In this document: positions 51,660 through 60,718 of the stretch, piece after piece
Numbering within the stretch: the stretch's first letter is position 1
How the letters are laid out: the number at the start of each line of letters is the position of its first letter
Origin: Bacillus inaquosorum KCTC 13429
GTDB taxonomy: Bacteria > Bacillota > Bacilli > Bacillales > Bacillaceae
NCBI RefSeq assembly: GCF_000332645.1
Contig: NZ_AMXN01000001.1
Span: 372,001 to 436,000, forward strand
Direction: 5' to 3'
Length of the DNA stretch: 64,000 bases
Position numbers and translations under genes: made by a program
Notes under the pieces: generated by a model
The model's database searches: none
What the model saw: only the letters and a program-made list of their open reading frames with translations
Told to the model about the DNA's origin: nothing

Positions 51660-52809
51660 CCTGCTGAAGACTCATCAATTTTCAACAATCTCAATCGCCG
51701 CGAGCTTTCTGAAGCCAATCGAAAGCGCGGCGGAACCTGAAGAAGAAACAATCTATTTTTACGGTGCCGCCGCACACCTGAAGCAGCAAATCATTGACGC
51801 TTTCGGTTATGCTGCCGGCAGCCGCTTTATGTATTCAGCGAATCTCTTTTTTGACCAGCAGCTGAAAACCTGCGGAACCCGTTTGATTCACCCGTTATAT
51901 GACAAGAGTCTTCATGTTGATGCCCTGATGAAGACATTTGCAGACATCTCCTTCCCTTCTTCTCTTTCAGCCGAAGCTGTTGAAAGGGCAAGGAATGAGC
52001 TGCTGCTGAAGATCGAAAAAAAATTCGCTGACCCCTTCTCCTACTCGGCGGCCCGCTTGGCGGAGGAGGCCTTCGGAAACCCAATGTACGGCACAGCCAT
52101 GTTTGGCCGGAAAGACAAGATACAGACGATCCATCCTAAACGGTTTCTCGACGCAACGGACTTCATCGTTGATTTATTGTCCCATCAAAAACAGCTGAAC
52201 ATATTGGGACACGTACAAGCCTGTGATGTTCCGGGACATGCCCAGCACACGTCTGCCATGACGGCTGGAAGAATACCCGTGAACCGGCATGTTTTTGAAA
52301 CAGAGACACGCAGCGCAGCAGGCCCTTCCGTCTTGACACTCGGGTTTGACTGCGGGGAGATGAAAGACGCCAGCGATTATATCAAAATCCAGCTGATAGA
52401 CGGATTGCTCGGAAAATACGGTCATTCCGCTTTATTCAAGCATTTTCGCGAGAAGGATCTGGCAGTCTATCACGTCATCACCCGATACGACATCATGAAC
52501 AATTTGCTGCTTTTTTCAATATGTACGGATCAGCTTCATGAGAAAGAGATTCCCCCGCGCGTTTTAGAAGCTGTCTCACATTTTCAAACGGATGAACAGG
52601 AACTAGAACAGGCAAAGCAATTTTTACGCAATGAAATGCTGCTGCAATTCGATTCTCCAGAAGGGCTTTTGGCCTATATGGGGATTCTGCGCCGCTTCTC
52701 CTGCACGAAGGAAGACTTGCTGGATGGCATCTCAGCGGTTACGTGCCGTGATGTGTTGGAATTCATAGCGACTATCAATTATATCGGAGCTCATGTAGTA
52801 AGGGGATGA
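51649..52809 (+). CDS. albE: AlbE, M16-like subunit
   Basis: A 386-residue protein of the M16 peptidase fold with no HxxEH zinc motif, so it is the non-catalytic partner of AlbF, as in mitochondrial processing peptidase. I start it at the TTG at 51649, giving the B. subtilis length; the frame is open 12 codons further within albD. It is likely needed for leader removal or cyclisation. Confidence 0.9.
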   Translation: MEVNLLKTHQFSTISIAASFLKPIESAAEPEEETIYFYGAAAHLKQQIIDAFGYAAGSRFMYSANLFFDQQLKTCGTRLIHPLYDKSLHVDALMKTFADISFPSSLSAEAVERARNELLLKIEKKFADPFSYSAARLAEEAFGNPMYGTAMFGRKDKIQTIHPKRFLDATDFIVDLLSHQKQLNILGHVQACDVPGHAQHTSAMTAGRIPVNRHVFETETRSAAGPSVLTLGFDCGEMKDASDYIKIQLIDGLLGKYGHSALFKHFREKDLAVYHVITRYDIMNNLLLFSICTDQLHEKEIPPRVLEAVSHFQTDEQELEQAKQFLRNEMLLQFDSPEGLLAYMGILRRFSCTKEDLLDGISAVTCRDVLEFIATINYIGAHVVRG

Positions 52810-52813
52810 AGAG

Positions 52814-54094
52814 ATGGAAAAGAAAGCTTTTTTTCAACAGCTGGATGAACGAACCGATATCAGATACACAGACAGCGGACTGAAAATATTCAGATTGAAA
52901 TTTCCCCGCGCAAACCTGCGGCTGTGCAATGTGAAAATCGATTTTGGGAGCCGGGATGTCCGCTTACAGGCAGAATCCGGCGACACGCAACTCCCATATG
53001 GCACAGCCCATTTTTTAGAGCATCTTCTCTTCTGGCATAATGGCCGCAATCTGTACAGTGATTTCTTTGCTCATGGCGCGCTTTTAAATGCGTTCACTAC
53101 CTACACCGATACCAATTTTATGTTTACCTCATTGCCGAATCGGTGTAGACAGACGATCCCCATCCTGCTTGATGCGTTATCGAACCACTCATTTGACAAG
53201 CAGATGATCACTCAGGAAAAAGCTGTGATTACAAATGAAATTCAAACAGCACATCTCAATCATCAGCTCTCTTACCATTATCAACTGATCAGCATGCTTT
53301 CTCCCGCCTCACCTGCTGCGGTCTTCCCTGCAGGCAGAATCAAGGACATTGAGGCGATGGACATCCGTGATTTACAGAAAGCCTACAAGGCCGCCTACAA
53401 GCCCCAGCGGATGACGCTGTTTTTGATTGGAGGCTCAGAAGATTCGGAAACCCTTTTGCCTCCTCACCTCCGGCTGGAAAAGCGTCCAGATCATAAAGCA
53501 GATAGAAAAATGATTCCCGCGTGCCCTCCAACCCTTTCGCAAAAAGAGGTGCTGGGTGATGAGGAGAGGCCTGAAGACACATGGACCGGACTGCAAATCG
53601 GCGCACTCCCCGGACAAAATGATCTGTTGACGTTAAAGCTTTATTGGGACATCGCGTCTCGTATTCTATTTCAATTCGGTTCGCCTTTTTTTCAAGAAAT
53701 TCAGCAAACGTACCGCCTGGAAATCAATCGCTTGTCAGCCGAGGCTCACATGTATGAGGATGGCGGTTTTTTGATCCTTCACAGCCAAGGGGCGCATTCT
53801 TCGGCTTATATCGATGTCGCTTCCTACTATGTCAGACAGCAGAAAAAACAAATCGCGGCCTGGCTCCAATACGGCAAGAACTCCTTGACGGACGCGATCA
53901 TTTATGACAGCGATTATGTGCGTAAATGCTTTGAATGGGCGGCCGAGTGTGAACGGTTCGATTGCTCATTTCTCGACTTGTACCGCACCATTCACGATAT
54001 GAATGTCCAGGATTTCATGTCTCTCATTGATGTATTGGGATCTTCTAAAAAAGCGGTCATTCACGTTTCACAGAAAGAGGCGATTGGACAATGA
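52814..54094 (+). CDS. albF: AlbF, M16 metallopeptidase
   Basis: A 426-residue protease of family M16 that, with AlbE, probably removes the subtilosin leader and may join the core ends. The inverted zinc motif HFLEH is at 66–70, with the distal glutamate in EKAVITNEI near 135–142. It is the catalytic half of the AlbEF pair. It starts 4 bp after albE ends and overlaps albG by 4 bp. Confidence 0.94.
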   Translation: MEKKAFFQQLDERTDIRYTDSGLKIFRLKFPRANLRLCNVKIDFGSRDVRLQAESGDTQLPYGTAHFLEHLLFWHNGRNLYSDFFAHGALLNAFTTYTDTNFMFTSLPNRCRQTIPILLDALSNHSFDKQMITQEKAVITNEIQTAHLNHQLSYHYQLISMLSPASPAAVFPAGRIKDIEAMDIRDLQKAYKAAYKPQRMTLFLIGGSEDSETLLPPHLRLEKRPDHKADRKMIPACPPTLSQKEVLGDEERPEDTWTGLQIGALPGQNDLLTLKLYWDIASRILFQFGSPFFQEIQQTYRLEINRLSAEAHMYEDGGFLILHSQGAHSSAYIDVASYYVRQQKKQIAAWLQYGKNSLTDAIIYDSDYVRKCFEWAAECERFDCSFLDLYRTIHDMNVQDFMSLIDVLGSSKKAVIHVSQKEAIGQ

Positions 54095-54792
54095 GAAAAA
54101 GCACTGTCTTTACCGTGTTATTGCTGCTCGTTGGTATGGCGGCGTATTCCTTCGGCTGGGTTCAGGCCTTCGCCGAAGCCGCTGCCCAATATGTAAAGAT
54201 GATCAACAATGATGCTGTGCGGCTCGGACTGCTGGCTTGTATCGCTTCCGTCCTGATGCTGCCCGCTTTTCTCTATCTTCACTATGTCACCCAATCCGTA
54301 AAAAACATGACAGCAGCCTTTCAGAAACTCACACAGTCTCATCAAAGCTGCTGTGACTTCCAGCATCACAGATTGTGCAGCCATTATGCCGACGATGTCA
54401 AATCGCTGCGTGACAGCTATAAAAACGTCCGCCAAGCATACGTGATGGCTGCTGTATTATGCCAAGTCATCATATTCGGCTGCATGTTCGAAATCGTCAA
54501 AGCCGTCCCTTTCCGTTTTCACACGCCCCCTGCCGTTTCAATGGGACTTGCGGTGTTGCTGATTTTGTATTTATTGTTTTATATGCGAACGTACTTGATG
54601 CAGTTTTTCCAGCATGGCACCCTGTTCAGAAAAGTGCTTGTGGGAGTGCTGACAGGAGCCGGGATATGGTGGATGCTCAGTTTTACCATAAGTGAACTGC
54701 TGTTTCTGATCATCCTGGCAGCCATCCAGCAGATCGGGTCATTTATTTATAAACGATTGTCTTATCGCAGCTCTGCTTCTCTCGACCTGTGA
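54091..54792 (+). CDS. albG: AlbG, membrane protein of the subtilosin operon
   Basis: A 233-residue protein with about six membrane helices and a central polar region containing Cys and His (QSHQSCCDFQHHRLCSHY, near 88–105). Role unproven; mutants in B. subtilis affect subtilosin yield. It is last in the operon, and no terminator is evident before the convergent ywhL, whose stop is six bases away. Confidence 0.9.
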   Translation: MRKSTVFTVLLLLVGMAAYSFGWVQAFAEAAAQYVKMINNDAVRLGLLACIASVLMLPAFLYLHYVTQSVKNMTAAFQKLTQSHQSCCDFQHHRLCSHYADDVKSLRDSYKNVRQAYVMAAVLCQVIIFGCMFEIVKAVPFRFHTPPAVSMGLAVLLILYLLFYMRTYLMQFFQHGTLFRKVLVGVLTGAGIWWMLSFTISELLFLIILAAIQQIGSFIYKRLSYRSSASLDL

Positions 54793-54798
54793 AATGAG

Positions 54799-56175
54799 CT
54801 ATATCGCTATCGCAGACGGACCAGTCCCAACCGGAATCACCGTCACAGCTGTATAATCACTGGTACGGTACACTGTCACGGTATTGTCGTTGGGCTGTGC
54901 TGCATAAATGTACTGATTGTCCGGCGTTACGGCGAGGTCAGAGGCGCCGGGGAGAGAGGCAGTTGTTATAAAGGTATGCTGCGCTGTATCTACGACAGTG
55001 AGATTCTCCGGAAATACCTCAAAATAGGGCTCAAGGAAAAACGCACGAGTCCCGTCAGCAGAAAAAACAATTGTAATTAAACCGTCAAACAGTCTGTTAA
55101 TTTGTGAAGATTCGCTAAATGTTGTCAAATCTATCACAGAAACGACATTCGGCCTTAGCTCACCATTTTCCAGATAAGCAAAATCCCCTATTAACGGGGT
55201 TTCAATAAGATTTGGTGTTTCAAAGTTACTTAAACTATCAATCAGCTGCCCTGTATTGATGTCATATTTATTAACGACCCAAAATCCAGAGTTGGTCGTA
55301 TAGAAAAACTGTCCGTTAGGGTCTAGGGCAAAATCGTCCGCAGCGGGTGACACCGTGAATGTATTGGTAATGGTTTGCGAGGAAATATTAATTTCATAAA
55401 TGGAGCTGCCCCCTGCGAGAATATAAGCAAATTCGCCCCCAGTTTCAAACTGGATTTTTCTTGGGGCTCCTGCAAGAGGGATGGTTTGTGTAACTGTTAA
55501 TGTTTCGTTGTTAATGATCGATACAAGATTCGCATTCCTATGGAGAACATACGTATACGCTTTATCCAAGGTAACACCCAGATCAGTCGGGATATCAGAT
55601 AAAGAAATGGTACTTACAAGAGTATTCACGTCAGTATCAATGACCGAAACCGTGCTGTCTCCAGTGTTTGCAGTAAACACGTAAGATCGCTGATCCGGTT
55701 CCGGTACAAGCACAATCGTCCCCGTCACCGATAAAGGACTGCCGTAGAACGGCGGAACGACAACAAGGTTCTCGATCGTGATGCCACTGAAATCCGGGCA
55801 ATCATCCGGGTTATCAGAATAATAGACGACTTGATCGATCTCTGCATTGTGAATGACAGAAACAGCCCCGTCCCCTTGTCCATATTGATTTCTTACAGGT
55901 GAGACACTGACAAGAAGCGTAACGGTCCCTTGCAGACGCACAGCATATTGAACACCGATATCTTCTGGTTCCGGCCCAGTCTGGATTAAGCAAGGCTCAC
56001 TGATACAGGACAAATTGTCTGTACTCCACGTAACCGCTGCAGCTGCTTCGGCAGAATCAATAGTGAACCCCTCAGGAATGTCAATCGGCACTTGAAACGG
56101 CGCTTCTCGGCTGATCTCCTCATCACAAAAACAGAAACAATTTTCCTGTAAGTCAGAAAGATCATTTTTTTTCAT
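54799..56175 (-). CDS. ywhL: YwhL, YVTN beta-propeller protein
   Basis: A 458-residue protein: an N-terminal segment with clustered cysteines (ENCFCFCDEEIS), a beta-sandwich-like region (about 30–160), and a C-terminal propeller of YVTN-type repeats (YVFTANTGDSTVSVIDT and later copies). There is no signal peptide. Spore- or envelope-associated roles have been suggested for such proteins; here it is unassigned. It lies 39 bp downstream of its paralogue ywhK, with which it shares a near-identical block. Confidence 0.88.
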   Translation of the reverse strand: MKKNDLSDLQENCFCFCDEEISREAPFQVPIDIPEGFTIDSAEAAAAVTWSTDNLSCISEPCLIQTGPEPEDIGVQYAVRLQGTVTLLVSVSPVRNQYGQGDGAVSVIHNAEIDQVVYYSDNPDDCPDFSGITIENLVVVPPFYGSPLSVTGTIVLVPEPDQRSYVFTANTGDSTVSVIDTDVNTLVSTISLSDIPTDLGVTLDKAYTYVLHRNANLVSIINNETLTVTQTIPLAGAPRKIQFETGGEFAYILAGGSSIYEINISSQTITNTFTVSPAADDFALDPNGQFFYTTNSGFWVVNKYDINTGQLIDSLSNFETPNLIETPLIGDFAYLENGELRPNVVSVIDLTTFSESSQINRLFDGLITIVFSADGTRAFFLEPYFEVFPENLTVVDTAQHTFITTASLPGASDLAVTPDNQYIYAAQPNDNTVTVYRTSDYTAVTVIPVGTGPSAIAI

Positions 56176-56214
56176 AATTTCACGTCCTTTTAAAAATGCA
56201 CAACATGCATTTGG

Positions 56215-57570
56215 TTAAATTGCAATGGCACTCGGTGAAACCCCAAGAGGTATGACAGTTTCCACAGAATAATCACCTGTGTTGTAAACCGTAATGCTTT
56301 GCTCTATAAAATGAGTTGCATACAGAAATTCGCCATTCGGGGTAAACGCAAAGTCATTTCCCCGTTGTGGAAGATTTCCTATTACGTCTGCACCACCTGG
56401 ACTGACGGAATATAGATTGTGAGTGAAACCATCAAACAAATACACCTCTGATCCGCTCGTAAACATTAGATACTCACCTTCATACTCCAGCTCTTGGGTA
56501 CTACTGATCGTAAAGGTATTTAAATCAATAATCGTCAAATAATTGAAGAAGTGATCTTCTTCTAATACATAGGCATATCGCTCCGGCGGCTTTGTTTCTA
56601 TGGAATTTACAATAAGCTCTCGTTCAATCGTTCCTGTAACTTCACCGGTAGATAAGTCCACTTTTTGCACTAAACCAAAATCAAGAACATAGGCAAACAA
56701 CCCATTAGGATCAATTGCAATATCATACCCTTCAACAGGAATAGACCTTTCTACAGTTGACGTTTCCATTCTGATCACATAAATGGCATTACCGGCGAGA
56801 ACATATGCGAAATCATGTTCAGGCATAAATTTAATAGTTTCAGGCGGCTGATCTAGCAGAATGGATGTAGTAACAGTCAATGTGTCATAATCGATGACAG
56901 AAATCATATTATTGTTAAAATGCAAGACAAACACAGAGCTTTTATCCGGGGTTATTTCAATACCTGTCGGCTCGAACGGTAGAGCAATCGTTGTGAACAC
57001 GGCATGAGTGTTTGTATCAATCACAGAAACCGATTGAGCATCTGGATTCGCTGTAAACGCATAAACAGGTTCCGGTTCCGGTACAAGCACAATCGTCCCC
57101 GTCACCGATAAAGGACTGCCGTAAAACGGCGGGACGACAACAAGGTTCTCGATCGTGATCTCACTGAGATCCGGGCAATCATCCGGTTCATCAGAGTAAT
57201 AGACAACTTGATCGATCTCTACATTGTGAATGACAGAAACAGCCCCATTCCCTTGTCCATATTGATTTCGTACAGGTGAGACACTGACAAGAAGCGTAAC
57301 GGTCCCCTGCAGGCGTACTGCAAATTGAACACCGACCTCATCAGGCTCAGGCCCCGTTTGAATTAAACAGCGTTCACTGACACAAGAAAGGCTGTCTGCA
57401 TTCCATGTGACGTTTGCAACAGCCTCAGCCGGATCAACGACAAACCCCTCAGGCAATTCAATCGGTGCTTGAAACATTGCTTCACGGCTAGTTTCTTCCT
57501 CACAAAAACATAAACATTCTTCTTGTGCGACTCCTGCTTTTTCTTTAAAGGAAAGCTTATTTTTTCTCAT
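56215..57570 (-). CDS. ywhK: YwhK, YVTN beta-propeller protein
   Basis: A 451-residue paralogue of YwhL with the same layout: N-terminal cysteines ([12 protein letters not shown]), a beta-rich region and YVTN propeller repeats ([18 protein letters not shown]). The first 160 residues resemble YwhL strongly but the propellers differ at most positions. GGAAGTGAAGGT precedes the ATG. It is divergent from rapF. Confidence 0.88.
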   Translation of the reverse strand: MRKNKLSFKEKAGVAQEECLCFCEEETSREAMFQAPIELPEGFVVDPAEAVANVTWNADSLSCVSERCLIQTGPEPDEVGVQFAVRLQGTVTLLVSVSPVRNQYGQGNGAVSVIHNVEIDQVVYYSDEPDDCPDLSEITIENLVVVPPFYGSPLSVTGTIVLVPEPEPVYAFTANPDAQSVSVIDTNTHAVFTTIALPFEPTGIEITPDKSSVFVLHFNNNMISVIDYDTLTVTTSILLDQPPETIKFMPEHDFAYVLAGNAIYVIRMETSTVERSIPVEGYDIAIDPNGLFAYVLDFGLVQKVDLSTGEVTGTIERELIVNSIETKPPERYAYVLEEDHFFNYLTIIDLNTFTISSTQELEYEGEYLMFTSGSEVYLFDGFTHNLYSVSPGGADVIGNLPQRGNDFAFTPNGEFLYATHFIEQSITVYNTGDYSVETVIPLGVSPSAIAI

Positions 57571-57693
57571 ACCTTCACTTCCTTTTCAGAAATACACTGC
57601 TCACGCAGATACAACAGAATATGGAAGGTGAATGTGTTTGCTTGTACAAATTGCCGAGGGTAAAAGTGGTTTTTCGAAAGTATCTCCTCCAAC

Positions 57694-57722
57694 ATGCGGT
57701 GTAACGAAAGAAAAAATTGCGG
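57694..57722 (+). promoter_or_regulatory. Candidate ComA-binding site upstream of rapF
   Basis: ATGCGG-TGTA-ACGAAA (57694–57709) resembles the ComA pair TTGCGG-N4-CCGCAA (9 of 12), and a perfect TTGCGG (57717–57722) follows as a possible third element. rapF activation by ComA is established in B. subtilis. Confidence 0.6.
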
Positions 57723-57799
57723 TTTTTTTGCGCTTCTCTCAAGAATGATAATGATAAAATATGACATATATAGAATAATGAAGGGAGGGATTTACAAAC

Positions 57800-58945
57800 G
57801 TGACAGGTGTCATATCTTCTTCTTCCGTCGGAGAAAAGATTAACGAATGGTATATGTACATACGCCGATTCAGCATACCCGATGCAGAATATTTGCGAAG
57901 AGAAATCAAGCAAGAGCTGGATCAAATGGAAGAAGATCAAGACCTTCATTTGTACTATTCACTGATGGAATTCCGGCACAACCTGATGCTTGAGTACCTT
58001 GAACCGCTAGAAAAAATGCGGATCGAGGAACAGCCGAGACTGTCTGATCTGCTGCTTGAGATTGATAAAAAACAGGCTCGTTTAACTGGAGTCCTTGATT
58101 ATTACTTTAATTTCTTCAGAGGCATGTATGAGCTGGACCAGCGGGAATATCTGTCGGCTATTAAATTTTTTAAAAAGGCCGAAAGCAAGTTGATATTCGT
58201 TAAGGATCGAATAGAGAAGGCAGAGTTTTTCTTTAAAATGTCTGAGTCTTATTACTATATGAAACAAACGTATTTTTCAATGGACTATGCACGGCAGGCA
58301 TATGAAATATACAAAGAACATGAAGCTTATAATATAAGATTGCTTCAGTGTCACTCTTTATTTGCTACCAATTTCTTAGATCTGAAACAATATGAGGATG
58401 CCATATCACATTTTAAAAAAGCTTACTCTATGGCGGAAGCTGAGAATCAGCCCCAATTAATGGGAAGAACATTGTACAACATCGGGCTTTGTAAAAACAG
58501 CCAAAGCCAATATGAGGATGCCGTAACATATTTCAAAAGAGCAATAGCTGTTTTTGAAGAATCTAATATTATACCTTCCCTGCCCCAAGCCTATTTTTTA
58601 ATTACACAAATTCATTATAAAATGGGAAAAATGGATAAAGCCCATGCATATCATAGTAAGGGAATGGCTTATTCTCAAAAGGCCGGAGATTCAATATATT
58701 TATCGGAGTTTGAATTTTTGAAATCTTTATACTTATCAGGCCCTGATGAAGAAGCAATTCAAAGTTTCTTTGATTTCCTCGAAAGTAAAATGTTGTATGC
58801 TGATCTTGAAGATTTCGCTCTTGATGTGGCAAAATATTATCATGAACGTGAAAATTTTCAAAAAGCTTCTGCTTATTTCCTAAAGGTGGAACAAGTAAGG
58901 CAACTTATTCAAGGAGGAGTGAGATTGTATGAAATTGAAGTCTAA
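57800..58945 (+). CDS. rapF: Response regulator inhibitor RapF
   Basis: Binds ComA and prevents its DNA binding, restraining competence and ComA-controlled genes until PhrF accumulates. The 381 residues contain an N-terminal three-helix bundle (about 1–70) and a TPR domain with about six repeats (for example YEDAISHFKKAYSMAEAE). The start is GTG at 57800 after AAGGGAGGG. It overlaps phrF by 17 bp. Confidence 0.96.
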   Translation: MTGVISSSSVGEKINEWYMYIRRFSIPDAEYLRREIKQELDQMEEDQDLHLYYSLMEFRHNLMLEYLEPLEKMRIEEQPRLSDLLLEIDKKQARLTGVLDYYFNFFRGMYELDQREYLSAIKFFKKAESKLIFVKDRIEKAEFFFKMSESYYYMKQTYFSMDYARQAYEIYKEHEAYNIRLLQCHSLFATNFLDLKQYEDAISHFKKAYSMAEAENQPQLMGRTLYNIGLCKNSQSQYEDAVTYFKRAIAVFEESNIIPSLPQAYFLITQIHYKMGKMDKAHAYHSKGMAYSQKAGDSIYLSEFEFLKSLYLSGPDEEAIQSFFDFLESKMLYADLEDFALDVAKYYHERENFQKASAYFLKVEQVRQLIQGGVRLYEIEV

Positions 58946-59048
58946 ACTATTACTCTCTTGTCTGGCCCTAAGCACTGTTTTCATCGCAACGAATATTGCA
59001 AACGCACCTACACACCAAATTGAAGTTGCACAGCGAGGAATGATTTAA
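58929..59048 (+). CDS. phrF: Quorum-sensing peptide precursor PhrF
   Basis: A 39-residue exported precursor: a signal sequence (KSKLLLSCLALSTVFIATNIANA) and a C-terminus ending QRGMI, the mature pentapeptide that, once reimported by Opp, binds RapF. The pentapeptide equals that of B. subtilis, so the strain should share that signal type. The start lies inside the rapF 3' end. Confidence 0.95.
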   Translation: MKLKSKLLLSCLALSTVFIATNIANAPTHQIEVAQRGMI

Positions 59049-59050
59049 TG

Positions 59051-59081
59051 AAAACAACCGGTTTTTACCGGTTGTTTTTTT
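59051..59081 (+). terminator. Terminator of rapF–phrF
   Basis: A 10-bp stem AACAACCGGT / ACCGGTTGTT with a TTTT loop and a seven-T run directly after phrF. Confidence 0.93.
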
Positions 59082-59116
59082 GTTAAATAAACAGCCAAGA
59101 CAAGAGTTTCGTTTAA

Positions 59117-59151
59117 AATTCAAAATATTAATTACTAATATATTTTGAATT
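59117..59151. repeat. 12-bp perfect inverted repeat upstream of the secreted-protein gene
   Basis: AATTCAAAATAT (59117–59128) and ATATTTTGAATT (59140–59151) flank an 11-base loop that is nearly palindromic. It lies upstream of the promoter and looks like an operator or activator site. Confidence 0.6.
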
Positions 59152-59214
59152 GGTTTCCCGATCCAGAAACACAATAAATAAGAAAAGTTTTATTATACAT
59201 AAATAAAAAATCTA

Positions 59215-59243
59215 TTTACTTTTCCTTTTTTTTGAATTAATAT
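59215..59243 (+). promoter_or_regulatory. Candidate promoter of the secreted-protein gene
   Basis: TTTACT (59215–59220), a 17-bp spacer and TAATAT (59238–59243). It lies between the two palindromes and about 60 bp from the gene start. Confidence 0.6.
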
Positions 59244-59267
59244 ATTATGTGACTTAAGTTCAGTATC

Positions 59268-59281
59268 ACTTCAATTGAAGT
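59268..59281. promoter_or_regulatory. Palindromic operator-like site before the secreted-protein gene
   Basis: A 14-bp perfect palindrome ACTTCAATTGAAGT lies in the expected leader, about 10 bp before the AATGGAGG ribosome site. A repressor bound here could block transcription; no regulator gene is nearby. Confidence 0.55.
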
Positions 59282-59301
59282 TTAAAAATGGAGGATTTAT
59301 T

Positions 59302-59781
59302 TTGAAAGTTCAATTCAAAAAAAGGATTAGTTTACTCATCATCATGTTTGGGATCGCAGTTTCCTCACTGGGTGTTACACAGGCGGTTCATGCAAAAGCC
59401 AATACGAGCGATTCAAGGGTGCATTTTACTTTCAGATGGTACAGCCCTTATGACTATACAACTGCTCGAAGAAAACAAAATAGAAGCTACATGTATATGC
59501 ATCTCCTAAAGAAAGATGACGGAGGTAAATTTAATGTATGGGCAGAGGCAGATAAAAACGTTCACTCTGGCGGGCGCGACTGGCACAATGTATCCGGTGG
59601 TGGAACTCACGAAGGAACAGTACACCCGGGTCATACATACTTATTTTCCAACACTGCTGTTGAAGATTACGGGAGAAATGTACCCGTCAGGTTTGGCGGT
59701 TACAGCCGCAGCAATGATTCCTTCTCAACTGATTGGAGTCCTGACAGCGTAAAACCTAAGGGAAATTACACAATCTATTAA
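59302..59781 (+). CDS. Secreted protein of unknown function (bacteriocin-like)
   Basis: A 159-residue protein: a clear signal peptide (KKR then a hydrophobic core ending AVHA, cleavage near residue 31) and about 128 mature residues rich in Tyr, Trp, His, Gly and Ser, with no cysteine. I start it at the TTG at 59302, six bases after AATGGAGG; an ATG nine codons upstream has no site. The ending (GGYSRSNDSFSTDWSPDS) recalls small secreted proteins annotated DUF2712, from memory only. A terminator follows, separating it from the transporter genes. A bacteriocin or transporter ligand is inference. Confidence 0.75.
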   Translation: MKVQFKKRISLLIIMFGIAVSSLGVTQAVHAKANTSDSRVHFTFRWYSPYDYTTARRKQNRSYMYMHLLKKDDGGKFNVWAEADKNVHSGGRDWHNVSGGGTHEGTVHPGHTYLFSNTAVEDYGRNVPVRFGGYSRSNDSFSTDWSPDSVKPKGNYTIY

Positions 59782-59796
59782 TACCTTTCTCAAAAC

Positions 59797-59833
59797 AAAG
59801 CGATCTTACATTAAACATGTAAGATCGCTTTTT
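59797..59833 (+). terminator. Terminator of the secreted-protein gene
   Basis: A 15-bp perfect stem AAAGCGATCTTACAT / ATGTAAGATCGCTTT with a TAAAC loop and T run. Confidence 0.92.
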
Positions 59834-59929
59834 AAGGTAAAAATAATATCCACTCTTCAAGATTTTTTATTAAAATAAAACTATCCAAAACTCACACAGA
59901 GTTTTAATAAAAAAACAGGAGCCTCGCAC

Positions 59930-60718
59930 ATGATTTCTTTCTTTTTAAAGCGTTTATTGAAAAATAAAGAGATTTATTTCTCTTTATTCATTAGTATCGT
60001 TCTTATGATCGTCAGTTATCTAGGTATTCTCTTCTTTCATAAGAAGATCAATCTTCCTTATGAAATCCATAACTCACCGTTTTTATCGAATATTGCAGAA
60101 GGAAATACAACCTCAGCTCAGACTGTCTGGATTCTCATTCTTCCGTTATTAGCATCACTTCCAATGTCCGGTATGTACCGTGAAGATAAAAATACCGGAT
60201 TTTTTATGAATGTTATAACAAAAACAACTAAAAAAAAATACTTCACAGTATTATTCGGATTGAATGTTGTGATTTCTTTTTTGGTTATTTTTTTACCGTT
60301 ATTATTAAACCTTTACTTGCTGATGATGACATATCCTTCAGTAAATCCGGACGGAATCGTCAATTATATGGACCCAATCGTTTTGGGCGGAACTGATTTA
60401 GCAAACCTTTATTATGAAAACTCGCTGATTTATACTCTCATTCTATTTATACTAAATGGTTTGTACGGTGCCATTCTCTCTTCCATTGGATTAGCTTCAT
60501 CATTTTTTATTAAAAAGAAATACTTTGTTTATATCATACCTTTTTTAATCAATTTAATAGGCTTTACTTTACTCAACAACAATTACAATCCAATGAAATA
60601 TATCGTTAACGATGGAGGGTTTTTGAGTGTAGATAAGTTTATTTATTTGAACCTTAGCGTGTTCATTGCAACTACTTTACTTTATATGTGGGGAAAAAAA
60701 CGCCGTGTTTTATTATAA
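59930..60718 (+). CDS. ABC-2-type membrane protein 1
   Basis: A 262-residue protein with six predicted membrane helices (about 15–36, 65–82, 100–132, 165–190, 195–213 and 233–255). The cytoplasmic loop MYREDKNTGFFMNVITKTTKKKYF has the charged-then-glycine layout at which ABC-2 permeases meet their ATPase. AGGAG precedes the ATG at 59930. It overlaps the next gene. No close relative is recognised by me. Confidence 0.75.
   Translation: MISFFLKRLLKNKEIYFSLFISIVLMIVSYLGILFFHKKINLPYEIHNSPFLSNIAEGNTTSAQTVWILILPLLASLPMSGMYREDKNTGFFMNVITKTTKKKYFTVLFGLNVVISFLVIFLPLLLNLYLLMMTYPSVNPDGIVNYMDPIVLGGTDLANLYYENSLIYTLILFILNGLYGAILSSIGLASSFFIKKKYFVYIIPFLINLIGFTLLNNNYNPMKYIVNDGGFLSVDKFIYLNLSVFIATTLLYMWGKKRRVLL

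Noticed and set aside
59302-59781. Call of the secreted protein as a lactococcin-972-type bacteriocin
   Set aside because: The mature sequence does not show the spacing of Gly, Tyr and His expected for that family; only the signal peptide and adjacent transporter genes are similar.
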